Source: Actinacidiphila cocklensis
Lineage (GTDB): Bacteria > Actinomycetota > Actinomycetes > Streptomycetales > Streptomycetaceae
Assembly (NCBI RefSeq): GCF_907177275.1
Contig: NZ_CAJSLV010000050.1
Coordinates: forward strand, 1 to 64,000
Direction of reading: 5' to 3'
DNA length: 64,000 nt
This document shows, piece by piece, positions 44,936-52,396 of this stretch. Below the pieces are notes generated by a model that was given only the letters and a program-made list of their open reading frames with translations, was not told where the DNA came from and did not search any database. Position 1 is the stretch's first letter. Every line of letters starts with the position of its first letter. A program made the position numbers and the translations under genes.

Positions 44936-46777
44936 ATGACATTCGGAAACGTCGCGGACGAGGGCGCGCCCCTGGTCGTACCGGCGCTTCGGCAGTGGAT
45001 CGCCCAGGACGGGGCGCTCGTGCTCGACGACGGCGCGCGCGTCGCCGTCACCGCGGAGACCGCGGACGAGGTGGCCCGCTACCGCTCCGAGCTGGTGCGG
45101 CTGACCGGGGCCGGACTCGCGGTGAGAACGGGCAGCGCGAAGCCGGCCCCGGGTGACATCTCGGTACGTGTCGAACCGCAACTGCCCGCGGAGGGCTACC
45201 TCTTCCGGATCAGCGACGGGGTGGACATCGCCGGCGGCGACCTCGCCGGGGTCGCCTACGGGTTGCAGACCCTCATCCAGCTGCTCCGGCGCTCGCCCGA
45301 GCTCCCGAAGGGCCACACCCTCGACTACCCGACCCAGCGCGTGCGGGGCGCGATGCTGGACCTCGGACGCCGCTACTGGTCTCCCGACTACCTCCGCGAG
45401 CTGCTCGACGACCTCGAATGGCGGCGCTTCAACCGGCTGCACCTCCACCTGACGGACTGGAACGCAGTACGGGTGCACGTGGACTCGCCCGAGTACCGCC
45501 ATGTCGCCGCGGAGCAGTCGTACGACCTTGCCGAACTCCATGAGATCGTCGCGCTGGGACGCGCCCACCACATCGACGTGATCCCCGAGATCGACCTGCC
45601 CTCGCACGCGACCGCGTTCGTCCGCGCGAATCCCGCGCTGGCCTTCCCGGCCGACGAGCACACCATGAACTCCTCCGAGTTCGGCGAGTCGCCCGCCGAC
45701 GAGGGCTGGACCGTCGACATCACCCGGGCGAGCAACCGCAGATGGCTCAACGGGTTCGTCAGGGCGGTCGCCGACGGCCTCGACTCCCCCAGCGTGCACA
45801 TCGGCGGCGACGAGTGGCAGGACGGCGAGATCCTGGAGGCCTCCTCCACCCTTCTCGGCCACGCCCGCCACCTCGACCCCGGTTACCACGCCGTCGACGG
45901 ACTGCTGGACTACCTGGAGGAGGTGCGCAGGCTGCTGGCGGCGGACGGCCGGGACACCGAGATCTGGAGTTGGTGGGAGGGCACCAGCCCGCGCACCACG
46001 AGCCCGTCGCGGGACATGGTCATCCTCGCCTGGTCGCAGACGGAGCACGAGATCGACTGGTTCCTGCACTCCGGGTACCGCGTCATCTCGACCCCGTTCG
46101 AGAGCCACTACATCACCCCGCTCGGGTATCCGGGCTACCCGCACAGCGACGACCACCGGGCGCGCTGCGCCGACCCGCGCTGGCTGTACGAGCAGTGGGA
46201 GCCGCGGCGCCACCCGCTGCTCCTCGGCTACCAGTACTGCGTCTGGGCGGACATGAGCGGCGACGTCGACGACGCGTACTTCGAGTGGTACTCGGTGCGG
46301 ACCAGGCAGGTGCTCGCCGACCGGTTGTGGGGCGGCGCGCGGCAGCGCAGCGTCGACGAGTTCCTGGACCTCGTCGACGAGATCGGCCACTCGCCACTGG
46401 GCGACCGGCGCGGCGCCACCAGGGTCGCCGATCGCGGATCGGTCGTGAGCTTCGCCGAACCGCTCGTGCTCACCGACCTCCGCTTCCGCCCCTCGCCTCC
46501 CGCTGGCGGCTGGGTGACCCCCTACGAGAGCAACGGTGTGTGGTCGGGCGGTTCGCTCGAACGGCTGGAGCAGTTGCGCGGGGCCAGGGTGGAGGTGTGC
46601 CACACCTCCGACGGCCAGTGGCAGCACGCCCTCGACCTGCCGCTGCTACCTTTCGGCTCCTGGAACGCCGCCGCGCTGCCCGAGCCGGCCAAGGTCGCCG
46701 CGGCACGGCTCGTCGGCAGTGACGGTACGCCGCTGCCGGCCTCGGTCGTCGACGTCGAGTGGCTCGTCGAGCGCTGA
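44936..46777 (+). CDS. Glycoside hydrolase family 20 beta-N-acetylhexosaminidase
   Basis: A 613-residue enzyme. An N-terminal GH20b-type domain (LVVPALRQWIAQDG to GLQTLIQLLRR), then the catalytic barrel with VRGAMLDLGRRYWSPDYLRELLDDLEWRRFNRLHLHLTDWN, IPEIDLPSHATAF and the catalytic Asp-Glu pair in HIGGDEW (about residues 292-293). The C-terminal extension continues to about residue 600. No signal peptide, so it works on imported material, releasing GlcNAc or GalNAc from non-reducing ends. It is the last gene of the cluster, 107 bp after the esterase. With the GH36 enzyme it suggests a substrate with both alpha-linked galactose-type and beta-linked N-acetylhexosamine units. Confidence 0.9.
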   Translation: MTFGNVADEGAPLVVPALRQWIAQDGALVLDDGARVAVTAETADEVARYRSELVRLTGAGLAVRTGSAKPAPGDISVRVEPQLPAEGYLFRISDGVDIAGGDLAGVAYGLQTLIQLLRRSPELPKGHTLDYPTQRVRGAMLDLGRRYWSPDYLRELLDDLEWRRFNRLHLHLTDWNAVRVHVDSPEYRHVAAEQSYDLAELHEIVALGRAHHIDVIPEIDLPSHATAFVRANPALAFPADEHTMNSSEFGESPADEGWTVDITRASNRRWLNGFVRAVADGLDSPSVHIGGDEWQDGEILEASSTLLGHARHLDPGYHAVDGLLDYLEEVRRLLAADGRDTEIWSWWEGTSPRTTSPSRDMVILAWSQTEHEIDWFLHSGYRVISTPFESHYITPLGYPGYPHSDDHRARCADPRWLYEQWEPRRHPLLLGYQYCVWADMSGDVDDAYFEWYSVRTRQVLADRLWGGARQRSVDEFLDLVDEIGHSPLGDRRGATRVADRGSVVSFAEPLVLTDLRFRPSPPAGGWVTPYESNGVWSGGSLERLEQLRGARVEVCHTSDGQWQHALDLPLLPFGSWNAAALPEPAKVAAARLVGSDGTPLPASVVDVEWLVER

Positions 46778-46938
46778 GAGCTGCCGCCCCCTGCGCTGAC
46801 GTGGGCGAGGGCCGGCGGCATCGTCGGGCACTCCCGACGCCCCCAGCGTCACGCGACGACCCGTCCCCACACGGTGAGGGACATAACAGACAACCAGCCG
46901 CACAAGGCGATTCCGTCACGCCGCTGAAGAATCGAGGT

Positions 46939-47970
46939 CTACGCCTTCGCTCGGCCGTCATGGGCCGAGTACAGGCGGTAGGCCGTCACCCCGTTGAGGC
47001 GGTGCAGGTTGCGGCACAGGCCCAGCATGCGTTCCCGGGCGATGTCCCCGGGGCCCGGGTATTCGGCCATCACCCGGGCAAGGGCCGGGTCGAGACCCTC
47101 GGCCCAGAGGTTGGTGCATGCGGTCTCCGTCTCGGTGAGTGAGCGGCCCGCCGCGACCGCGGTCTCGACCTCCTCGTGGAGCCGTTCGAGGTAGCCGATG
47201 AGGGTGTCGATCGCGGCGTGACCATCACCCATCGGTCCGTGGCCCGGCACGATCGTCCGCAGTTGCGGCAACGACTCCTTCATGCGACGCAGTGAGGTGA
47301 CGTAAGGCCGGGGCTCGCCCTGCAGCAGCATGTGCGCGATGCCCGCATGGCAGAGGAAGTTGCCGGTCCAGGCGGTGCCCGTTCCGGAATCGTAGACGAC
47401 GGTGTCACCGGGACCCTTTCCCGGGCCGAAGTGCCGCAACTGCACGGTCCGGCCGCCCAGATCGATCTCGGCGAAGGTGTCGAACACCACGTCAGGTGTG
47501 CGCCAGTGGGTTACGGCGTCGAACGCCTTCTCGTCGCCGTACATGTTGCCGGACATGATTGCCTTTTCGTAGCGGAGGTCGGCCATGTTCTCCTTGTTGG
47601 CCCGGGAGGACACGATCACCGTCTCGGCGGGGAAGCCAAGTTCCCGAAGGTGTGGTCACCGTGGTAAGTCATGCTCACGAGGTAGCGCAGCGGCCGGTCC
47701 GTCAACTCTGCGACGAACCGTTGTATCCGGTGGGAGACGTCCGGGGCCTGCGCGGCATTCCTCGAGCGGCGAGGCTGATCTTCGAGAGGCCGAATCAGAA
47801 GGTCGCGCCAATGGACTGTCCGCCGCAATTGACGGCGCTCGTCGGCGGCCGAGTGCCCGCGACCCGCCCTGGTCCCGCCGAACACGCCAGTGGGCGCGGC
47901 GGCGACCGCGCGCCGGGCGCGGACCAGTCCGGCGCCCTCCGTGGTCGTGCTGCTCTGCTCGGACATCGCT
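46939..47970 (-). pseudogene. MBL-fold metallo-hydrolase, frameshifted
   Basis: An ATG at 47970 preceded by GGGAGG opens MSEQSSTTTEGAGLVRARR. The recognisable MBL part begins FVAELTDRPLRYLVSMTYHGDHTFGN. One base is missing near 47638, and the rest lies in another frame (IVSSRANKENMADLRYEKAIMSGNMYGDE, DTVVYDSGTGTAWTGNFLCHAGIAHML, TIVPGHGPMGDGHAAIDTLIGYLERL) to 46939. The motif is TYHGDH where active members have HYHGDH, so the first metal His is also lost. The N-terminal 65 residues show little family similarity. Very likely a pseudogene. Confidence 0.75.
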
Positions 47971-48167
47971 GCCTCCCCTTCGTCACCCCAGCCGGCTGCC
48001 GGCCGGGCTGGTACCACCATCGGCGGGCAGGGGTGGCGCGTCATTGCCGGTGCGGCGCCGGAGCATTGCGGGTCGCCCGCAATGCTCCCGCCCATGCCGT
48101 TCGCGCCCTGCCCGGCCGCGGGCTCCTCAGCTACGGTGAGCCGCTGACGCCTCCTGGAGGTGCGCCC

Positions 48168-48345
48168 ATGCCCACGATCACCCGTGCGCGCCGCGCGGCC
48201 ATCGCCACGCAGGCCGCCCAGATCCGACGGCGCTGCCAGCAGCAGCACCACACCACCGAGCGCACCGTCACCGCGATCCGCGCCGCGCTGCCCGAGGTGA
48301 CCGCGTTGGAGGCATGGCGGCTGACGCTGGTTTGGTCCCGCGTCG
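48168..48345 (+). pseudogene. Plasmid-type DNA-binding protein, N-terminal fragment
   Basis: MPTITRARRAAIATQAAQIRRRCQQQHHTTERTVTAIRAALPEVTALEAWRLTLVWSR is the start of a Streptomyces XRE-like protein in which ALEAWRLxxGWSR opens the helix-turn-helix. After this the frame is unrelated. The start has GGAGGTGC in front. The truncated gene is fused directly to a helicase-associated-domain remnant. Confidence 0.6.
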
Positions 48346-48792
48346 CGCGGCCTGCCCTACCTGGCGCCGGGCGTCATCTGGGACGGCGACTATCTGGGCA
48401 AGTGGCGGTGGCGGCAGCAGGAGCCCAGCACCTGGAGGCAGTTGTCGACCGAGCAGCAGGAGCGGCTGACCAAGCTGGGCATGCAGCCCCCTGCGATCCC
48501 ATCGCCCGCCCCGGCAGCCGGGGCGCGGCGAAGGGAGCGGGCAAAGGGGCGCAGGCGTTCCAGCGGGGTCTGGCAGCCCTCGCGCAGTGGGTGGGAAGGC
48601 GCCGACCGGCCCGTACCGAGAACGCACAGCGAACAGATCACCGTCGACAGCGAGACCGAGCCGGTGACCGTGAAGCTGGGCGTATGGATTTCCAACACCA
48701 AGCAGCGCCGCGACAAACTCACCGCCCTCGCCGCGCTGGGCATCGGCTGGGCGGCCGCCACCCCGGCCGGGGCGGCTGGGGACAGCCGCTGA
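48346..48792 (+). pseudogene. Helicase-associated domain protein, C-terminal remnant with frameshifts
   Basis: The sequence reads GLPYLAPGVIWDGDYLGKWRWRQQEPSTWRQLSTEQQERLTKLGMQP. After a frame change it reads KGAQAFQRGLAALAQWVGR, and after another PVPRTHSEQITVDSETEPVTVKLGVWISNTKQRRDKLTALAALGIGWA. These are two helicase-associated (HA) repeats of the large DEAD-like helicases common on Streptomyces arms and plasmids. At least two frameshifts make it non-functional. A second such remnant is at 58746. Confidence 0.7.
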
Positions 48793-48803
48793 CCGCTCCC
48801 CCG

Positions 48804-48842
48804 AGCACGAAGCCCCGGGCTTGCTGCCCGGGGCTTCGTGCT
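48804..48842 (+). terminator. Strong 17-bp hairpin
   Basis: AGCACGAAGCCCCGGGC, a five-base loop (TTGCT) and the exact complement to 48842. It directly follows the stop of the helicase-associated remnant. This perfect 17-bp stem is the strongest hairpin noticed in the window. Confidence 0.8.
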
Positions 48843-49173
48843 GTGTCTTGGCCGCTGTGGGACGCCGGCGGCACAACTGCCCTGTCCCCGAGCGTCAGGG
48901 CGCCACACGGGCGTACAGCGGCTGTGCTGGGGTGCCCGGGGATTGCGGCCGCGCCCCTTGCCGCACAGCCCCGTCGCGGCGGCCGGCACACCGGACGCCG
49001 GGACACCGACCACCCACGCCCTCACCCCGAAATCCCGCCCCACACGCGCCCGCCCTGCCTTTCCTGGCGGGCGCGAAGGGGTGAGATAGAGGGGAAGTCG
49101 GCATGCTTGTTTGGCACACCCGGCATCACAACCCCAGGTCAGGACCGGTTTCCAGGACGGCCCGGCGAATCGG

Positions 49174-49245
49174 TCCGCACGGTCCCTCGCACGCTGTCTT
49201 GCACGATCCCTTGAACGGCCTCTTGCACGCTCTCTTGCCGTCGGT
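49174..49245 (+). repeat. Six tandem 12-bp iteron-like repeats
   Basis: Six consecutive 12-mers (TCCGCACGGTCC, CTCGCACGCTGT, CTTGCACGATCC, CTTGAACGGCCT, CTTGCACGCTCT, CTTGCCGTCGGT) share the consensus CTTGCACGCTCT. An 8-bp conserved core is followed by a 4-bp variable spacer. It lies in a 700-bp gene-free stretch (48843-49538) next to plasmid-type remnants. The organisation recalls conjugative TraB recognition sites (8-bp repeats with 4-bp spacers) or replication iterons. The only in-frame reading lacks a start codon. Confidence 0.65.
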
Positions 49246-49259
49246 CTCCTGACCTCTCA

Positions 49260-49294
49260 CAGCGAAGGTTGAGCGATTTCAGCGAAGTGAGCGA
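49260..49294 (+). repeat. Short direct repeat beside the iterons
   Basis: CAGCGAAGGTTGAGCGA (49260-49276) and CAGCGAAGTGAGCGA (49280-49294) are near-identical direct repeats separated by three bases. They begin 14 bp after the 12-bp iterons. Nothing else in the flanking 250 bp is recognisable. Confidence 0.6.
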
Positions 49295-49538
49295 CTCGGG
49301 TCACGTCTGGTGGGCCTGGGGGTCTCGGCGAGAACCTTCCGTAACCACCCGCTACGGCCAGCCCGCGAGGCGCCTTGCGATCTCGGCCACCTATCCGTCG
49401 AGGTTGCGTCCTTGGAAGTGGTGTAGCGGGTTGGACCTGATCCGGGGGTTTGTCCCGGCGTCCGGGTTGGTGCCCGCATAGAGAGACGGCCACCGGCCGA
49501 TCTTCGAAGTGTCTAAAGCCTCGAAGGAGATCAGCACG

Positions 49539-50117
49539 ATGACCGCACCTGACAGTCTGCCCCTGCACGCCCTCACCGAGGACAACCTCGCTTCGGCGAG
49601 TCCGGATCTGCTGCGCGCGATGGTCAAGACGTTCACCGACGCGTTGAGCTGCGGACCGGCAGCTACTTCCCGGCCTGGCTGCTGGAACGCCGCCGCCGGG
49701 CCGAACAGGCCCTGATCAGCGTCGTCGCGACGGCCTACCTCCTCGGCGTCAGCACCCGCCGGGTGGAGAAACTCGCTCAGTCCCTCGGCATGACACAGCT
49801 GAGTAAGTCGCAGGTCAGCGCGATGGCCAAGCACCTGGACGACCAGGTCACGGCCTTCCGCAACCGCCGGCTGGACGCCGGCCCGTATGCGTTCGTCTGG
49901 GTCGACGCCCTCACCCAGAAGGTCCGCGAACAGGGCCGAATCACAGGCGTCCACGCCCTGGTCGCGGTCGGGGTCAACGCCGACGGCCACCGCGAGATCC
50001 TCGGCATCGACGTCGCGACCGCAGAAGACGGCGCCGGCTGGCTGGCGTTCCTGCGATCTCTGACCGCCCGCGGCCTGAGCGGAGTCCAACTCGTCGTCTC
50101 CGACGCCCACACCGGGG
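49539..50117 (+). pseudogene. IS256-family transposase, deleted and truncated
   Basis: MTAPDSLPLHALTEDNLASASPDLLRAMVKTFTDAL begins an IS256 transposase. At about 49648 it jumps, with a frame change and loss of roughly 55 residues, to LRTGSYFPAWLLERRRRAEQALISVVATAYLLGVSTRRVEKLAQSLGM, SQVSAMAKHLDDQV, YAFVWVDALTQKVREQGRI, DGHREILGIDVATAEDGAGWLAFLRSLTARGLSGVQLVVSDAHTGV. The DDE domain contains the first two Asp residues (WVDAL, VSDAH), and then the gene is cut. It cannot be active. Confidence 0.85.
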
Positions 50118-50171
50118 TACGGCACGTCCATCACGACCGGGTGGCCGATACTCCGGTCGCCCCACCGAGCC

Positions 50172-51545
50172 TCACCCGGCCGCCTCAGCGGCTTCGCTCC
50201 TGGCCTGGCTGATGTAGAACGCGATGGTGCCGGCGAGGCTGCTGCCCTCACCCGCGACGTCGGCGTAGACCGTGATTTTCCGGAGCAGGCCCACGCCCGC
50301 GAGCCCGACGCCCTCGCGGGCCAGGACGAACAGCAGGGTGAGGAGGGCGCAGCGGGCGTTGCCGTCGTCGAAGGGGTGGAAGAAGCAGACGTCGAGGTAG
50401 GCCCGGGCGGCCCGCGCCGTCAGTGGGAGGGCTCCGGGCGCGTCGGGTGCGCTTTCGGCCAGGCATGCGTCGAGCCGTGCCCGGGTGTCCGGGCCGATGC
50501 CGTACCGCTCCCGGCCGCCCTTGGCGAAGGCCGGGAGCGTGCGGAAGGCGGGCGGGTGCGGGGTGCCGAGGACGTGCTGCTGCCACCTTGCGAGAAGGCC
50601 GGTGTCGAGATGGGCGCCGGACGCCGCGTCGGCCCGCAGGAGGTCGAGGGCGGCGAGCAGGCCCTCGGCACGGGCTGGGTCGATGCGGGCGTCGAAGTCG
50701 CGGAAGTTCTCCGCAGCGCCGTCGCGTGCCGGGGTGACGGGGCCGCCCGGGCCGCCGTCCGGCACGTCCGCCCAGCGCTCGGCCGCACGGACCTGAAGCC
50801 AGCGCGCCAGATGGTCGGGCAGCGGATCGGCGGCGGGCGTGGCGGCGTCCTGCGGGCGCAGCGGCGCGGTCAGCCGACCGGCGATCTCGTCGGCGGTCGC
50901 CGGGTCGGGGCTGCACCAACTGCGGAAGCGGCCGCCGACGGCCTCCTTGACCAGGCGGGCCGCGTGCGGTTCCGGTATCCCCCACCGGGTGAGGTACCAG
51001 CCCAGCACCTGCCTGCAGTGCGCGTACCAGCCGCTGGCGCCTTCGGTGCGGTCGCCGACCTGGAGGATCAGGGCGCTCGCGGTGCGCTCCCACAAGATGC
51101 GCTGGTCGTCGATGTCGGCGAGTTGCAGAGGGTACGCCTCGAAGCGCCAGGCCAGGTTCTCCAACCAGTCCCGCCACTCACGCAGGGCCTCGGCGACCGC
51201 GTCGAGGGTCTCGTCCGGATCGTCACGGATCGAGTGGCAAGCGTGGCACCAACCGGCAACGGGGCCGCCATCGAACTCGGACTCCCCGATACCCCACTGC
51301 CAGCCGACGACCCAGTCGCCGTAGTGCTGAGCGAGACCGTAGGTGACAGCGTCGGCCCAGGTGCCGGCCTCCTTCCGCCAGGCGTGGATCGCCGGGTCCA
51401 GCGGGTGCAGGTGCGGGTTGATCGGTACGTTTCGGGCGGCCGGCAGGGACCGTACGACGTCGTCCACACCGGCACTGTCGAAAGGGTGACCGGCGGGGTC
51501 CACATCGTCCCAGCTCAACAGGCAGGGCGACCAGGGGTGCAGCAC
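50172..51545 (-). CDS. Fic/DOC-domain protein
   Basis: A 457-residue protein whose C-terminal third holds a Fic fold: YLDVCFFHPFDDGNARCALLTLLF, with catalytic His390 in HPFDDGNAR (consensus HPFx[D/E]GNGR, here Ala for the second Gly). FIC enzymes transfer AMP or other nucleotide/phosphate groups onto target hydroxyls. The N-terminal about 290 residues (LPAARNVPINPHLHPLDPAIHAWRKEAGTWADAV, GWCHACHSIRDDPDETLDAVAEAL, WYAHCRQVLGWYLTRWGIPEP) are conserved in some Streptomyces Fic proteins but have no known activity. No antitoxin gene adjoins, and I see no clear (S/T)xxxE(G/N) inhibitory motif. GTG at 51545 is the preferred start; others upstream are possible. Confidence 0.82.
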   Translation of the reverse strand: MLHPWSPCLLSWDDVDPAGHPFDSAGVDDVVRSLPAARNVPINPHLHPLDPAIHAWRKEAGTWADAVTYGLAQHYGDWVVGWQWGIGESEFDGGPVAGWCHACHSIRDDPDETLDAVAEALREWRDWLENLAWRFEAYPLQLADIDDQRILWERTASALILQVGDRTEGASGWYAHCRQVLGWYLTRWGIPEPHAARLVKEAVGGRFRSWCSPDPATADEIAGRLTAPLRPQDAATPAADPLPDHLARWLQVRAAERWADVPDGGPGGPVTPARDGAAENFRDFDARIDPARAEGLLAALDLLRADAASGAHLDTGLLARWQQHVLGTPHPPAFRTLPAFAKGGRERYGIGPDTRARLDACLAESAPDAPGALPLTARAARAYLDVCFFHPFDDGNARCALLTLLFVLAREGVGLAGVGLLRKITVYADVAGEGSSLAGTIAFYISQARSEAAEAAG

Positions 51546-51689
51546 GCCCGCCAGTGTCCGCGGCAACCAGCCCGTGCGGCAACCGGTTTCGCGGCGAGGT
51601 TCGCACCGTAGGAGTGGAGGTTTGGGGCTCGCACGGAATGACCGGGGACGTCCCTTCACCGGCAGGGTCCTCCCACGTGGGACGTGTGT

Positions 51690-52025
51690 GGACGAGGACG
51701 CCGAGCCGACCTCGCCGTCCGGCTGACCAACTCGCCGGTGCGCTTCTGCCTGCACATCCAGAAGTACGTCAGCGAGCGGCAGACACCGATCGAGGACGGT
51801 GCAGTGGAGTGGAAGGAGAGCGACTCTCCCTGGCTCGGCGTGGCGACCCTGACGATCCCCGCCCAGGACATCCTCGGCCCGCAGGGCCGGGCCACCCGCG
51901 ACCGCATCGACACCCTCGCGTTCAACCCCTGGCACGCTCCGGCGGATTTCCGCCCGCTCGGCAACCTCAACCGCGCGCGCCGCAGCGTCTACGAGGCCAG
52001 CGCCAGGGAGTGGCACGCGCGGTGA
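51690..52025 (+). pseudogene. Catalase-family heme protein, C-terminal fragment
   Basis: VRFCLHIQKYVSERQTPIEDGAVEWKESDSPWLGVATLTIPAQDIL, LAFNPWHAPADFRPLGNLNRARRSVYEASAREW matches the C-terminus of the catalase-like family ('PIEDxxVEW', 'FNPWHxxxEHRPLGxxNRAR'). The heme-binding and catalytic N-terminal region is absent, so about 100 residues remain. The upstream junction lies next to the Fic gene. Confidence 0.72.
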
Positions 52026-52396
52026 GGCCGCGCGGGGCCCAGCCTGACCGAACCGCATGGCCGGGTGCGGGGACCGGGCCGCACGCGGCATGGACTGCCC
52101 GCGTTCCCTCAGCATCCGCCACCGCGGATCAGACACGGTAGACGGTCAGGCAGGGCACGCTCCGCAAACGGCGCACTCCAAGTCTCCGGAGGCTCTACCG
52201 TCCCCGCGGTCGGCCCCGCGGGCAGGGCCGAGTCCGCTGAGACTCCAGGTCTTGATCGATTATCCCTTCCGCCGCACGCCTGCCCGGTCAGGACGCCCGG
52301 CCTGAAAAGCGGCGCGGTTACAGGCAGTTCAAGATCTTGTGATGTTCCGGCTTTACGTTCTGATCGCAAACGCCGCTCACCAACTCTGGAGACAAC
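52026..52396. other. Spacer before the subtilase gene
   Basis: About 370 bp without a convincing gene. The A/T-richer segment at 52330-52390 probably contains the protease promoter and leader. No operator could be defined. Confidence 0.4.

Noticed and set aside
44723-46627. A 634-codon minus-strand frame over the GH20 gene
   Set aside because: Antisense to a complete GH20 enzyme with its catalytic Asp-Glu pair; no domain in the antisense frame.
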